The translations under genes and the position numbers were made by a program. Shown one piece after another: positions 31,053-40,111 of a DNA stretch of 64,000 nt. The stretch comes from Maniola hyperantus (lineage: Eukaryota > Arthropoda > Insecta > Lepidoptera > Nymphalidae). Positions within the stretch are counted from its first letter, which is position 1; every line of letters starts with the position of its first letter. The DNA lies in assembly GCF_902806685.2 (NCBI RefSeq), contig NC_048556.1:1922001-1986000 (forward strand), in the 5' to 3' direction. The notes under the pieces are model-generated. The model was not told the origin of the DNA and searched no databases. It worked only from the letters and a program-made list of their open reading frames with translations.

Positions 31053-31386
31053 TTCGGTTTTTATTTAGGTTTTCATACGGCCGCCAGTCAATGTAGTCTA
31101 TCGAGGAAAACTGTCTCTAGTCGGTTGGAGCCTGCGGACCAGACGGTCGCGGGAGTTAGAATCAAAATCAAACACTTGACATTAGTTTTCTCTACTGCGT
31201 TGGGCCACAGTTCGAACACTTATGTGAAAGAACAAATTCCCTTATCATTGCAAGGGGTGGTCCGCGAGGGCTGAGCAATTAACTGGTGGTCGACCATATG
31301 GCTTCTTGTGTGTGAGTGTAATGGAAGTGCGAGCACTTAACGTTCGTAGACTCTAACACGCTGACGAGGACCATAGTGGTAGACAC

Positions 31387-31685
31387 CTATAATGAGTAGA
31401 GGCGAGGCGGGACATGCGCGCACTAAGGTGCGTGCAGCCTAGCGCTCGTGTGGTGGAAATATTTGTGGAAATGGGTGCTTGCATTAAGTGCTCTTATGGA
31501 GGAAGACATAGTCTTCAATTAAACAGGTCTGTGAAACTATAATGAGTAGAGGCGAGGCGGGACATGCGCGCACTAAGGTGCGTGCAGTCTAGCGCTCGTG
31601 TGGTGGAAATATTTGTGGAAATGGGTGCTTGTATTAAGTGTTCTTATAGAGGACATAGTCTTCATTTAAACAGGTCTGTGGAATT
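31387..31685 (+). repeat. 150-bp tandem pair in LTR
   Basis: Two consecutive units begin CTATAATGAGTAGAGGCGAG (31387 and 31537). They differ by a few substitutions and a small deletion in the second. The 3' LTR copies begin at 41250 and 41400. Confidence 0.9.
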
Positions 31686-31691
31686 ATAAAA

Positions 31692-31885
31692 TAGTTGAAT
31701 GATATGGAGGTGAGGTTGTCTAAGACGGTAGACGTGCTTGTCGGTGGCACTTTGCACTATGTCTATCGCTATTTTTCCCTAAGGTGCAACTAGTTGAATG
31801 ATATGGAGGTGAGGTTGTCTAAGACGGTAGACGTGCTTATCGGTGACACCTTGCACTATGTCTATCGCTGTTTCACTAAAGGAGA
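31692..31885 (+). repeat. 99-bp tandem pair in LTR
   Basis: Two units begin TAGTTGAATGATATGGAGGT at 31692 and 31791, with a few substitutions between them. The pair is repeated in the 3' LTR from 41555. Confidence 0.9.
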
Positions 31886-32900
31886 ATAATTGGAAGAAAG
31901 GAACGACCAAGCGGTCAATGTCCTAATGCCGAATCAGTGTTGCGCGTGTTGGGTCCGCTGCGCCATACATTGAATGCTACCACTAAGTGGAAAAAAGGGG
32001 TAAAATACAGGGATTTACTGGCATAGCCAGAGGTTATACACTTATGTAAATACAAAGTCTCAAAGCAGGGTGCTATAAAATGAACGCAAGAGCGGGCAGG
32101 CATGCACATGATCGTACGTGCTGTCTATTAGAACACCACTATGGTAGGTGGAAACATGGGAGCATGGCTCTATTGTAAACCAAGTTTGGAATATTATAAC
32201 TTGAGAGCATAGCTCTTATTACTTACAAGCCAGTTTAAATAGATGGTGCAATTATAAATATTATCCAAATATCAATATTTCGTTGGAAAGCGCGTGCGGC
32301 ATCGCTTCGACCCCATCGGTCGGAACGGTGTGTGTGCTCGCAAATGGTTACGTAATAACGTCCGGATTGTGGATTGAGTAATAACTCAACCGACGTTATA
32401 AAAATAGATAATATAATCTATCTAATTAAACTTATGTGCTGGACGACACATAAGATTTATACTCAAGTAAGAAAATTTGAGAATGGGACCACTTTAAGTA
32501 CAAGGATACTTTTCTTATGTTATAGGGGCGATACTTCTAAAGTCTAAAAGCGATTCATGATTGATCTGGTAATGTGGCTGCTTAGGCGAGGTGAACCGCG
32601 CGTCCTTTAGGATACTCGGTAAATCCTTGCTTGAGCTGGCAGACGGAGTTGTACTCTGTGTTTACTTTCGATCTATTTGCTGGTATACGTTGGAGTGCGT
32701 TGGAAGATGATTATGCGAAGGAGAACCCTAGTGCCATTAATGGCGCCACTTGGCGCTTTGTGAATCCTTTGCTGAGCTGATTCTAGCATACTTTAATAAC
32801 TACCGATCACAGAGGGCAGGTAATACTGCTGTTCTGTTTGTACTCTGACATTCGTTGGAATACTTAACCGCCTTATGGTGGTTAGTGAATACACGCATAA
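31886..32900. other. LTR segment without coding signal; several hairpins
   Basis: No supported ORF. Short inverted repeats are visible: TTGAGTAATAACTCAA inside a larger imperfect stem (about 32356-32398), and CTTATGTG...CACATAAG near 32440-32465. A degenerate copy of the 352-bp unit (CCTAGTGCC...CTTTGTGAATCCTTTGCT) lies near 32725-32790. Confidence 0.5.
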
Positions 32901-34285
32901 TACATAAAGCAACTTTAGCGTTCGAGAGCACTTTAGCGAGAGAGGAACATAGCACTCTGGTGTTTGTGCATCCTACCTAAAGGAGAGCCTAGCGCCCAGT
33001 GCTTGTGAATCTTTACTATAGTGATTTCTAGCGTACACAAATAAGTGATGACTTATCACTTGAGACCGAGCACTCTGAGTGCTAAATTACAAGGGTATGT
33101 GTGTAAAGGGACACGTTCCTTACCTATTGGGCTACGCATGTGTCTGAACATTGAATTGAATTGACTAGAGACACCAGATAGGTCTGTTGATCTCTATGTT
33201 ACCCTAATATTGCTTGGAGCGTTGCATTCTTCTGATGGCTATTTATAAATAATACATAAAGCAACTTTAGCGTTCGAGAGCACTTTAGCGAGAGAGGAAC
33301 ATAGCACTCTGGTGTTTGTGCATCCTACCTAAAGGAGAGCCTAGCGCCCAGTGCTTGTGAATCTTTACTATAGTGATTTCTAGCGTACACAAATAAGTGA
33401 TGACTTATCACTTGAGACCGAGCACTCTGAGTGCTAAATTACAAGGGTATGTGTGTAAAGGGACACGTTCCTTACCTATTGGGCTACGCATGTGTCTGAA
33501 CATTGAATTGAATTGACTAGAGACACCAGATAGGTCTGTTGATCTCTATGTTACCCTAATATTGCTTGGAGCGTTGCATTCTTCTGATGGCTATTTATAA
33601 ATAATACATAAAGCAACTTTAGCGTTCGAGAGCACTTTAGCGAGAGAGGAACATAGCACTCTGGTGTTTGTGCATCCTACCTAAAGGAGAGCCTAGCGCC
33701 CAGTGCTTGTGAATCTTTACTATAGTGATTTCTAGCGTACACAAATAAGTGATGACTTATCACTTGAGACCGAGCACTCTGAGTGCTAAATTACAAGGGT
33801 ATGTGTGTAAAGGGACACGTTCCTTACCTATTGGGCTACGCATGTGTCTAAACATTGAATTGAATTGACTAGAGACACCAGATAGGTCTGTTGATCTCTA
33901 TGTTACCCTAATATTGCTTGGAGCGTTGCATTCTTCTGATGGATATTTATAAATAATACATAAGCAACTTTAGCGTTCGAGAGCACTTAAGCGAAAGAGG
34001 ACCATAGCACTCTGGTGTTTGTGCATCCTGCCTAAAGGAGAGCCTAGCGCCCCAGTGCTTGTGAATCTTTTGCTAGAGAGTGATTTCTAGCGTGAGTACT
34101 TTATCACTTACAAGTAAAATACAAAAACCCAGCATTAGCGTTTGAAGACACCTATGCGAGAGACGACCATAGCGCTCTGGTGTTTGTGCATCCTGCCTAA
34201 AGGAGAGCCTAGCGCCCCAGTGCTTGTGAATCTTTTGCTAGAGTGATTTCTAGCGTGAGTACTTTATCACTTACAAGTAAAAATA
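32901..34285 (+). repeat. 352-bp tandem array in LTR
   Basis: Units begin TACATAAAGCAACTTTAGCG at 32901, 33253 and 33605, with an exact period of 352 bp. They are followed by two shorter, diverged partial units from 33957 and about 34118. Each full unit carries compact hairpins such as AGTGATGACTTATCACT and GAGCACTCTGAGTGCT. A single G-to-A variant (TGTCTAAAC) marks the third unit in both LTRs. The 3' LTR array starts at 42765. Confidence 0.95.
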
Positions 34286-34290
34286 ATAAA
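34285..34290 (+). promoter_or_regulatory. Possible LTR polyadenylation signal AATAAA
   Basis: It is the only canonical AATAAA I noticed downstream of the predicted start within the LTR (3' LTR copy 44149-44154). If used, R would span roughly 3.8 kb, an extraordinary length. No experimental support. Confidence 0.25.
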
Positions 34291-34301
34291 ATGCAACATA
34301 C

Positions 34302-34500
34302 CTTCACACAATGGATTGAGGTCAGGCCTGCGATTATAACTTGCTTCGGCGGTATCGTAGTGCAAGCCGCTCATCCTTGAGATCTCTAAGATCATTACAC
34401 TCATTCACACACAAAGGATTGAGGTTAGGCCTGCGTTTATAGCTTGCTTCGGCGGTATCGTAGAGTAAGCCACTCATCCTTTAGATCTCTAAGAGATCGA
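34302..34500 (+). repeat. 101-bp tandem pair in LTR
   Basis: Two units contain GGATTGAGGT(C/T)AGGCCTGCG...CTTGCTTCGGCGGTATCGTAG and end CATCCTT.AGATCTCTAAGA. They are present in both LTRs. Confidence 0.85.
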
Positions 34501-35351
34501 TATACCTACACCACACCACACTACACAAACCATTTACAGTGGAACACGCCACTATAAAGTATGCTTGCATGCGCCGTGCTATCTCATGAGAGGAACGCAC
34601 CTCTCCTAACAGTATGCTTGCATACATTGCGCTATCCCTTGAATGATGACGCGTAGTGGGGGGGGAGCTCGTGTTCGTTGGTATTTTATGTTCTTAATGT
34701 GATAGGATACCAAGGGAAGGCAGAAGCTCACCGTTGAAGGCGCGGCGGAGCTTTCAACCATCATTCACTCCTAACCCCTTTTACACGAACTGGAGTGAAT
34801 GGTGCCATTACACAGGGCTTCTTCTTCCTACAGTAGGAGGAAGAGCTTACATTTAGGTTTACACACGTTGAGTATGGGTACTAATATTATTACACTTCTT
34901 TTAATACGTCTCAATTGCTGAACCCACATCTTAAACCCCAATGGTTTAAATTCTATACCCGAACACGGTAGACATTTGGTATTCAATACGCGAACAACTG
35001 AATGATCGACCAGACAACTCCTATACACGAACGCACGTTCCAAAATAATGTGTTAGTTTCTATGCGTGAATACATACCTTCAAAGCCCGAACACCTACAG
35101 TCATTTGAGCATTCAATACGTGAATGCCCACTTCCTCTGCTCATACCCCGTAAGGTCCGTTAGGTCTGATGAACTCACTATTTCTGATACTCTAAACGTC
35201 CTTGGGTTATTGCGTTCACAACATGTTAAAAGGTTTCTACTGTTAGATGATACGCGTGCCACTAAAAGATATGAAATAGGAAGCGTATTCTTTAGGTAGA
35301 TCAGTATATGAGGTAGGGTAGATTCATTAGGTAGGCCTCGGTAGAGTTACA
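34501..35351. other. 3' part of 5' LTR: short repeats and hairpins
   Basis: It holds a repeated AGTATGCTTGCAT block (34558 and 34611), a G8 run (about 34658), a strong hairpin CTTCTTCCTACAGTAGGAGGAAGAG near 34820-34846, and an imperfect 130-bp direct repeat starting CCCGAACAC (34959 and 35089). Small ORFs on both strands look fortuitous. Confidence 0.6.
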
Positions 35352-35353
35352 AT

Positions 35354-35377
35354 TGGTGCCGTGACCAGGATTCGAAA
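35354..35377 (+). promoter_or_regulatory. Primer binding site, tRNA-His type
   Basis: Two nt after the LTR, TGGTGCCGTGACCAGGATTC is complementary to a tRNA 3' end. TGG pairs with CCA, TGCCGTGA with the acceptor stem and AGGATTCGAA with the T arm. The acceptor sequence TCACGGCA fits eukaryotic tRNA-His as I remember it. Complementarity extends beyond the usual 18 nt into the T loop. Confidence 0.7.
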
Positions 35378-35554
35378 CTGGGTTATTACGGCTAAACAGA
35401 TGGTATAAAGATTATATAGGTAGGATAAATTGGGCGAAAGCCTACAATTGTTGCTTGTGAAGTGGAGAGAGTCAGAAGAGATCTTGAGTTCATTATGGCC
35501 TGGATGACTTCTGATCTGGGGGTTGAGAAATTAGGTAAAGCACACAACCGAATA

Positions 35555-35571
35555 ATTTTTTTTGTTTACAG
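35555..35571 (+). promoter_or_regulatory. Splice acceptor upstream of gag
   Basis: TTTTTTTTGTTTACAG is a strong polypyrimidine tract plus acceptor, 107 nt before the gag ATG. Joining it to the donor at 30822 would retain gag but remove the primer binding site, giving a purely messenger RNA. In that spliced form the peptide frame would gain six residues before a stop at 35591. Confidence 0.45.
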
Positions 35572-35678
35572 AATTAAACGTCACATTGAATAAGTTAACA
35601 CGTAAGAGACTTCCTTGAGTTTAGTTAATAAAAGTAAAATAAAAATAAATTAGTAACAAGTGTACGAAAAAAAAAAAA

Positions 35679-36767
35679 ATGGAGCAAAGAACTAGGAGGG
35701 GTAGGAAAAGGAAAGCGCAATCACCAGTACAATCAGAGAATGTAGTAACAGAAAATGATATAAATGTTAACCAGCCAATGCCGGGAAGAAATGTTGCTGG
35801 TGATGTAGAAGTAGCGCCCAAACGCAGAAGACTAGTAAAAGCAAAGCCTTCTAGTGTAAGGAATAAAGAATTTTCAATGTTATACAAATTGATAAACAGA
35901 AATACACGAATGATCGAAGAGAAATTCAAAACATTAGAAAATCGTTTAGCACAGGAACAACAACTCACCGATAATGTAACTTCCGTACAATTAGAGCCTG
36001 TAGAAAATACAGCATCTAAGATAGAGGATTATGCAACATGTAATATAATGAATATAGCAACCGAGAAACCAAAATTTTATAATGGTAAGAGTCACCCTGT
36101 TACATTTATAGAAGATTTGACTGCATATCTTCGGAAGGTTCCAAATAAAGGGAAAGAATTAGAATTGGCCTATGAATGCCTACAAGGCGAGGCAAAGGAC
36201 TGGGTTAGATTGTATAAATCTAGATGGAAGAATTTGGATGATTTTAAATATGATTTTTTGCAAACTTATTGGGGAGAAACGGAACAGAATAAAATAAGGA
36301 GAGAAATAGTGTGTGCAAAGTGGAATAGATCTACACAACCAACTATGCTTGGACATTTTTTAAAATTAACTTCACAAGTTAAGATGTTGTCCTTTGAAAT
36401 ACCCGAAAAACAATTAGTGTCTGATATGATGAAGCAATATCCAAAATCAATACAACAAATGTGGATTATTACGAAGGGAGAAACCATTTTTGAAGCAACA
36501 GAATTTCTAAGAAAACAAGATGATATAAATAAACAAGAAGATACAGGGCCAATTGATAAACCACGAAATGGATATGCCTATAAGGAAGAGACCTTACAGA
36601 GAGATCAGAATAGGCAAGGTAACAGGAATTGGCGAAGGCCATTTAACGCAATAAATCGGCAGTATAACGGTCAAGATGAACAATGTAATGCTATACAAGT
36701 AGGTGACATAAATTATGGAGAAAACTTGGATGAAATTCAAGGTTGTAATACACATCAATCAAACTAA
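35679..36767 (+). CDS. gag: Gag polyprotein of the LTR retroelement
   Basis: 362 aa. It has a very basic N-terminus (RTRRGRKRK, residues 4-12; PKRRRLVKAK near 47), then a probable coiled coil (67-96) and a Ty3-type capsid region (about 130-280, with ECLQGEAKDWVRLY and FLQTYWGETEQNKIRREI). The C-terminal part is Arg/Asn-rich (308-329). I see no CCHC zinc knuckle, so RNA binding would rely on basic residues. The start codon follows an A-rich leader with A at -3. It ends by overlapping the next ORF by 53 nt; moving into that frame needs a +1 (or -2) shift or re-initiation at 36715. It is preceded by a splice acceptor. The frame is intact. Confidence 0.9.
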   Translation: MEQRTRRGRKRKAQSPVQSENVVTENDINVNQPMPGRNVAGDVEVAPKRRRLVKAKPSSVRNKEFSMLYKLINRNTRMIEEKFKTLENRLAQEQQLTDNVTSVQLEPVENTASKIEDYATCNIMNIATEKPKFYNGKSHPVTFIEDLTAYLRKVPNKGKELELAYECLQGEAKDWVRLYKSRWKNLDDFKYDFLQTYWGETEQNKIRREIVCAKWNRSTQPTMLGHFLKLTSQVKMLSFEIPEKQLVSDMMKQYPKSIQQMWIITKGETIFEATEFLRKQDDINKQEDTGPIDKPRNGYAYKEETLQRDQNRQGNRNWRRPFNAINRQYNGQDEQCNAIQVGDINYGENLDEIQGCNTHQSN

Positions 36768-38109
36768 AAAGGTGGCTGTGGAAACGGTCCCCAACACAGC
36801 TACTAACACAGGGGACAAAGCTTTGAAAATTATGCTGAAATATGGATGGCGACCACGGCAGAGAATAGGCAAAGGAGGGGGGTTGTACACGCCAATAGAA
36901 CACAAGGGTCAAACAGGCAAAACTGGTTTAGGATACCTAAATGAATTAAATTGTAAAGAAATAATTAAGTTACTACAATTTCGGACACACCACGCAGAAA
37001 CTTACGTATTAGACGGTGAAATTTTAAATGTTTATGAAGAACAAGAAATTTTAGAGACATTATATCAGATAAAATCTGAGATACATATTAAGTTATTAGA
37101 TTTTGAAGTTGACTGTTTACTTGATACCGGTAGCGATATTACTTGTATATCAGAATCAATGTATTTGCAATTAAAACAATGTGCTGTGAAATTACCTTTA
37201 ATGCCTACACGTACTATACAATTGAAAGGGGCTATAGGGCAAAAAAGTATAAAAATCCAACAAATGGTTATAGTGCCAACCAAAATAGGTAGTTTAACTT
37301 TAGATATTGGTTATTTAATTGTGCCTGGATTGACTCATTCAGTGATATTAGGGTTTGATTGGATAAAGAATAATGAGATAGTTTTAAATCTGAGGAAGGA
37401 TAAAATGTGCATAATTATTCAAAAAGATAATCAAAAGTATGTAATACCATTTATTAACGGGCCATTGGACATTCAAACAAAAGAAGTAATTGGCATACAA
37501 GGGGATACTGATCTTACGATTCAGATTAAAATCGGAACTGAAATAACGGAAGGTGATAGGGTTAAATTATTGGGTATGTTAACGCTTTTTAAAGCTATTT
37601 TTACAGAAGAATTAGGGAAGTGTAAATGTTATGAGCATGTTATAAAAATGAACCATGAAGATCCCATAGTGAAGAAATCATATCCTATACCATATGCGTA
37701 TAGGCAAAAAATGGAACAAAAGTTAGAAGAATTGGAGAAGTTGAAAATAATATCCAGGGCGTCGACGCCTTACAATAGCCCCCTAACATTTACATTGAAA
37801 CGAGATGGATCAATTAGGGTATTATTAGATGCTAGGGAGATAAACAGACACATGGTGGCTGAGACGGAAAAACCACCATTGCAATTGGATGTGTTAAACT
37901 CATTTCATGGTTGTAATTTTATAACTACACTTGATTTAAACAATGCTTATTTCCAAATACCTATCAGTTCGGAAAGTAAAAAATATACAGGATTTTCATT
38001 TAATGGAAAATCTTATGTATACAACGTATTACCACAAGGATTGAAGACAGCGGTAGGAAGTTTTAGCCGTGCAATGGACAAGATTTTAGGCCCAGAAGTA
38101 ATAATATAA
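36715..38109 (+). CDS. pol: Pol fragment: G-patch, protease and truncated reverse transcriptase
   Basis: 464 aa in the +1 frame relative to gag. The frame is open only from 36712, because a TAA lies at 36709. Residues 36-75 form a G-patch (LKYGWRPRQRIGKGGGL...TGLGY). A retroviral-type aspartic protease follows, with catalytic DTGS at 137-140 and ILGFDWI at 211-217. The RT domain starts near 300 and keeps the fingers (SPLTFTLKRDGSIRVLLDAREIN), the first catalytic aspartate (TTLDLNNAYFQIPI, D407) and LPQGLKTA at 439-446. It ends at residue 464, before YxDD. The second half of RT and all of RNase H are absent because of a deletion near 38100. It therefore cannot be an active polymerase. A G-patch is known next to the protease in betaretroviruses such as MPMV and is uncommon in gypsy elements. 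Confidence 0.9.
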   Translation: MEKTWMKFKVVIHINQTKKVAVETVPNTATNTGDKALKIMLKYGWRPRQRIGKGGGLYTPIEHKGQTGKTGLGYLNELNCKEIIKLLQFRTHHAETYVLDGEILNVYEEQEILETLYQIKSEIHIKLLDFEVDCLLDTGSDITCISESMYLQLKQCAVKLPLMPTRTIQLKGAIGQKSIKIQQMVIVPTKIGSLTLDIGYLIVPGLTHSVILGFDWIKNNEIVLNLRKDKMCIIIQKDNQKYVIPFINGPLDIQTKEVIGIQGDTDLTIQIKIGTEITEGDRVKLLGMLTLFKAIFTEELGKCKCYEHVIKMNHEDPIVKKSYPIPYAYRQKMEQKLEELEKLKIISRASTPYNSPLTFTLKRDGSIRVLLDAREINRHMVAETEKPPLQLDVLNSFHGCNFITTLDLNNAYFQIPISSESKKYTGFSFNGKSYVYNVLPQGLKTAVGSFSRAMDKILGPEVII

Positions 38110-38115
38110 AATATG
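38095..38115 (+). other. Internal deletion junction in pol
   Basis: RT coding in frame 1 stops at 38107-38109 immediately after residues GPEVII. Integrase-type coding is already open in frame 3 from about 38100 (reading KYVGPCQSIIS before the annotated ATG). The expected YxDD, connection, RNase H and HHCC segments, normally 1 kb or more, are missing between them. Confidence 0.8.
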
Positions 38116-38162
38116 TTGGACCTTGTCAGTCTATAATATCCAATGACATTGGAGAAATAGTA

Positions 38163-38957
38163 ATGGCGGATTTATATGGACCGCTACCAGCAGGAGCATT
38201 CGGCTTTACTTACATACTTGTAGTGCAGGATTCATTCAGTAAATTTATTAAATTATTTGCTTTACGGAAGGCTACGAGTCAAACTTGTTTAACAAAAATA
38301 AAACAGTTTAATGATATTATAAAAATAAAAGCTATTATGACCGACAATGGTTCTCAATTTATCAGTAAAAAATACAAGGAATGTCTAAAAACCCTCGGAA
38401 TTAAAGCTATATACACTACCATTCGGAATCCTCGACCAAATACCACTGAAAGAGTCAATAAAGAACTAGGTAGATTATTTAGAGCATATTGTCATAAGAA
38501 TCATAAAACTTGGGTAGGGTTTTTGCCTAAAATTGAAGAGTTGTATAATAACACGATTCACGATAGTATAGGATATACTCCATACGAGGTTTTGAATGGG
38601 GAAAGAACTAGATTAACAATTGATGCTTTAATCCATCAAGGACATGAGAGGCTAAATGTAGAGGATATACGCAAGAGGGTTAAAGAGAAGTTAAAAGAAA
38701 CAAGTAAAATAAGGAACGGAAAATATGATAGACGTCATAATCTGATTGAATATCAAATAGGTGATTTAGTCAAACTAAAGAAATGTAATCGATCTAGCGC
38801 TCAAAAGAAAGAAATAAGTAAATTTGACCTATTGTATGAGGGTCCGTATGTAGTTGCAGCAGTGCCATATAAAAATGTATATGTTTTGATGTATCCAAAC
38901 ACGGCAATTATTCGGGGAAAATTCAATGCTATACATTTATCAAAATATTATTCTTGA
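38163..38957 (+). CDS. Integrase catalytic core and C-terminal domain (N-terminally truncated)
   Basis: 264 aa from the first ATG; the coding frame continues upstream to the deletion junction near 38100. The catalytic triad is visible: D3 (ADLYGPLP), D61 (MTDNGSQF) and E96 (PNTTERVNKELGRLFR). There are 34 residues between the last two, one fewer than the canonical 35. The C-terminal module has the GPY/F signature of Ty3/gypsy integrases (LLYEGPYVVAAV near 223-234). The N-terminal HHCC zinc-binding domain is missing through the pol deletion, and the frame differs from the RT frame, so it is not expressed as part of Pol in this copy. Confidence 0.9.
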   Translation: MADLYGPLPAGAFGFTYILVVQDSFSKFIKLFALRKATSQTCLTKIKQFNDIIKIKAIMTDNGSQFISKKYKECLKTLGIKAIYTTIRNPRPNTTERVNKELGRLFRAYCHKNHKTWVGFLPKIEELYNNTIHDSIGYTPYEVLNGERTRLTIDALIHQGHERLNVEDIRKRVKEKLKETSKIRNGKYDRRHNLIEYQIGDLVKLKKCNRSSAQKKEISKFDLLYEGPYVVAAVPYKNVYVLMYPNTAIIRGKFNAIHLSKYYS

Positions 38958-40013
38958 ATCGATAAGAAGTAAAGTCTATGCATTTCAGCTGTAAAGACAA
39001 CAAAGTTATGTGAAATTAGCTATTTAATAATTGAGATAAGTGAAGTTCTATTACTGAATTATTATTTTTATTATTGATTGTTAAATGTATTGTAGTTAAA
39101 GGGAAGCAATTCATGAATGTAAAAATTAAAACTAATTAATAATTTTTTTTTTAATTATTTAATGTTAGTAGTGACTGAATTAGTATATTTAGTATATTTA
39201 GTTAGGAACACTATTGTTAAAATGTGTTGAAATTAAAGGAGAAGATATGATTAAAACTGATTAACAATTTTAATTTTCAAATTACTTTCTGTAAGTAGTA
39301 ACTCAATAAGTAGGTTGTTAGAAACTTCGATGTTAAATGTATTGTAATCAAAGGGAAGGAATCCATGAATGCTATAATTCGAACTAAGTGATAATGTTAA
39401 TTCCAATTTAAGAAGTCATTCAATGTGTAATAACTAATAATTAATGTTGTGTAATCAACTATGTGTGTATTGTATTATTGGGTGGGTGTAACAGTAGTTG
39501 ATTTTCTAGACAGATATCTATGTATATTCATATTGTAAAATAAAATACGGTGGACGCCCAGTAAACCGACTTGACAATGTTCGCTAATGCAAGATTGGAC
39601 GAGTTATAACTTTTACGCACCATCACTATAATTGTGCTCGACTCGTTGTAGTTTTGATTCTTATTGCTTAGGTTAAATTAAAGTTAAAGAAGATAGCGAT
39701 GCGGTCTAGCGTGTGTTAAATTTATACTGGTTACACAAAACACCGACAATTAAAGACAAAGATATTACATGGATATTTAAGACCGCCTTAATCGTAATTT
39801 GTCGGATTGCCGGGAGTCCACTGTAGCAATGAATTTTGTAGTTGTCATGTAAAGCCAATTGTTTAGTTAGTAATTTGTTTAGTTCTATCAAAACACGAAC
39901 CGATTTTTTTTTTTCCCGCTTAAAAATTGAGAAGAAAAGGTAAATTGTCATATGGTAAATTTTATTCAGCATGCCGCGAGGTGCAATGCTTCATAAAAAT
40001 TTAGGGGGTTGGA
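38958..40013. other. Retroelement 3' non-coding region and polypurine-like tract
   Basis: AT-rich, no env ORF. Three imperfect repeats of about 70 bp recur near 39075, 39210 and 39330, sharing TTAAATGTATTGTA(G/A)T(T/C)AAAGGGA and ATGAATG/ATGATTAAAACT stretches. Just before the 3' LTR, TTTAGGGGGTTGGA acts as the likely plus-strand primer, although it is interrupted by TT and so is weaker than typical polypurine tracts. Confidence 0.6.
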
Positions 40014-40047
40014 TGTAACGAACATAGCCTACATACAACATAGGGAC

Positions 40048-40111
<64 letters not shown>

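Larger units (their letters stand above)
30140..35351 (+). repeat. 5' LTR (5,212 bp)
   Basis: It is a direct repeat of 40014-45215. In order it holds a 37-bp edge, a 71-nt poly(A) run, a T10 run, a family A3 fragment, a core promoter, a secreted-peptide ORF with splice donor, a SINE-Phe, a 150-bp tandem pair, a 99-bp tandem pair, a 352-bp tandem array, a 101-bp tandem pair and a hairpin-rich 3' part. The differences from the 3' LTR that I could find are all homopolymer lengths: A71 versus A59, T10 versus T11, A6 versus A7 near 31990, G8 versus G9 near 34660, and T4 versus T3 near 34780. Those five account for the whole 10-bp length difference. Confidence 0.95.

Noticed and set aside
31041..31274. 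77-aa ORF after the LTR SINE (and copy at 40904)
   Set aside because: It begins at the ragged SINE end, has no domain or signal peptide, and is duplicated only because the LTR is.
32071..32076. TATAAA at 32071 as the LTR promoter
   Set aside because: No initiator or DPE at the proper spacing downstream, unlike the set at 30489-30550.
34828..35299. 71-aa and 77-aa ORFs on opposite strands in the LTR (copies at 44692 and 44930)
   Set aside because: Short, domain-free and lying over direct repeats of the LTR; they look fortuitous.
36266..37283. Minus-strand ORFs over gag and pol
   Set aside because: Shadows of the genuine plus-strand coding frames.
39706..39972. 88-aa minus-strand ORF as an envelope or accessory gene
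   Set aside because: Wrong strand for the element, with no signal peptide, transmembrane pattern or conserved motif.
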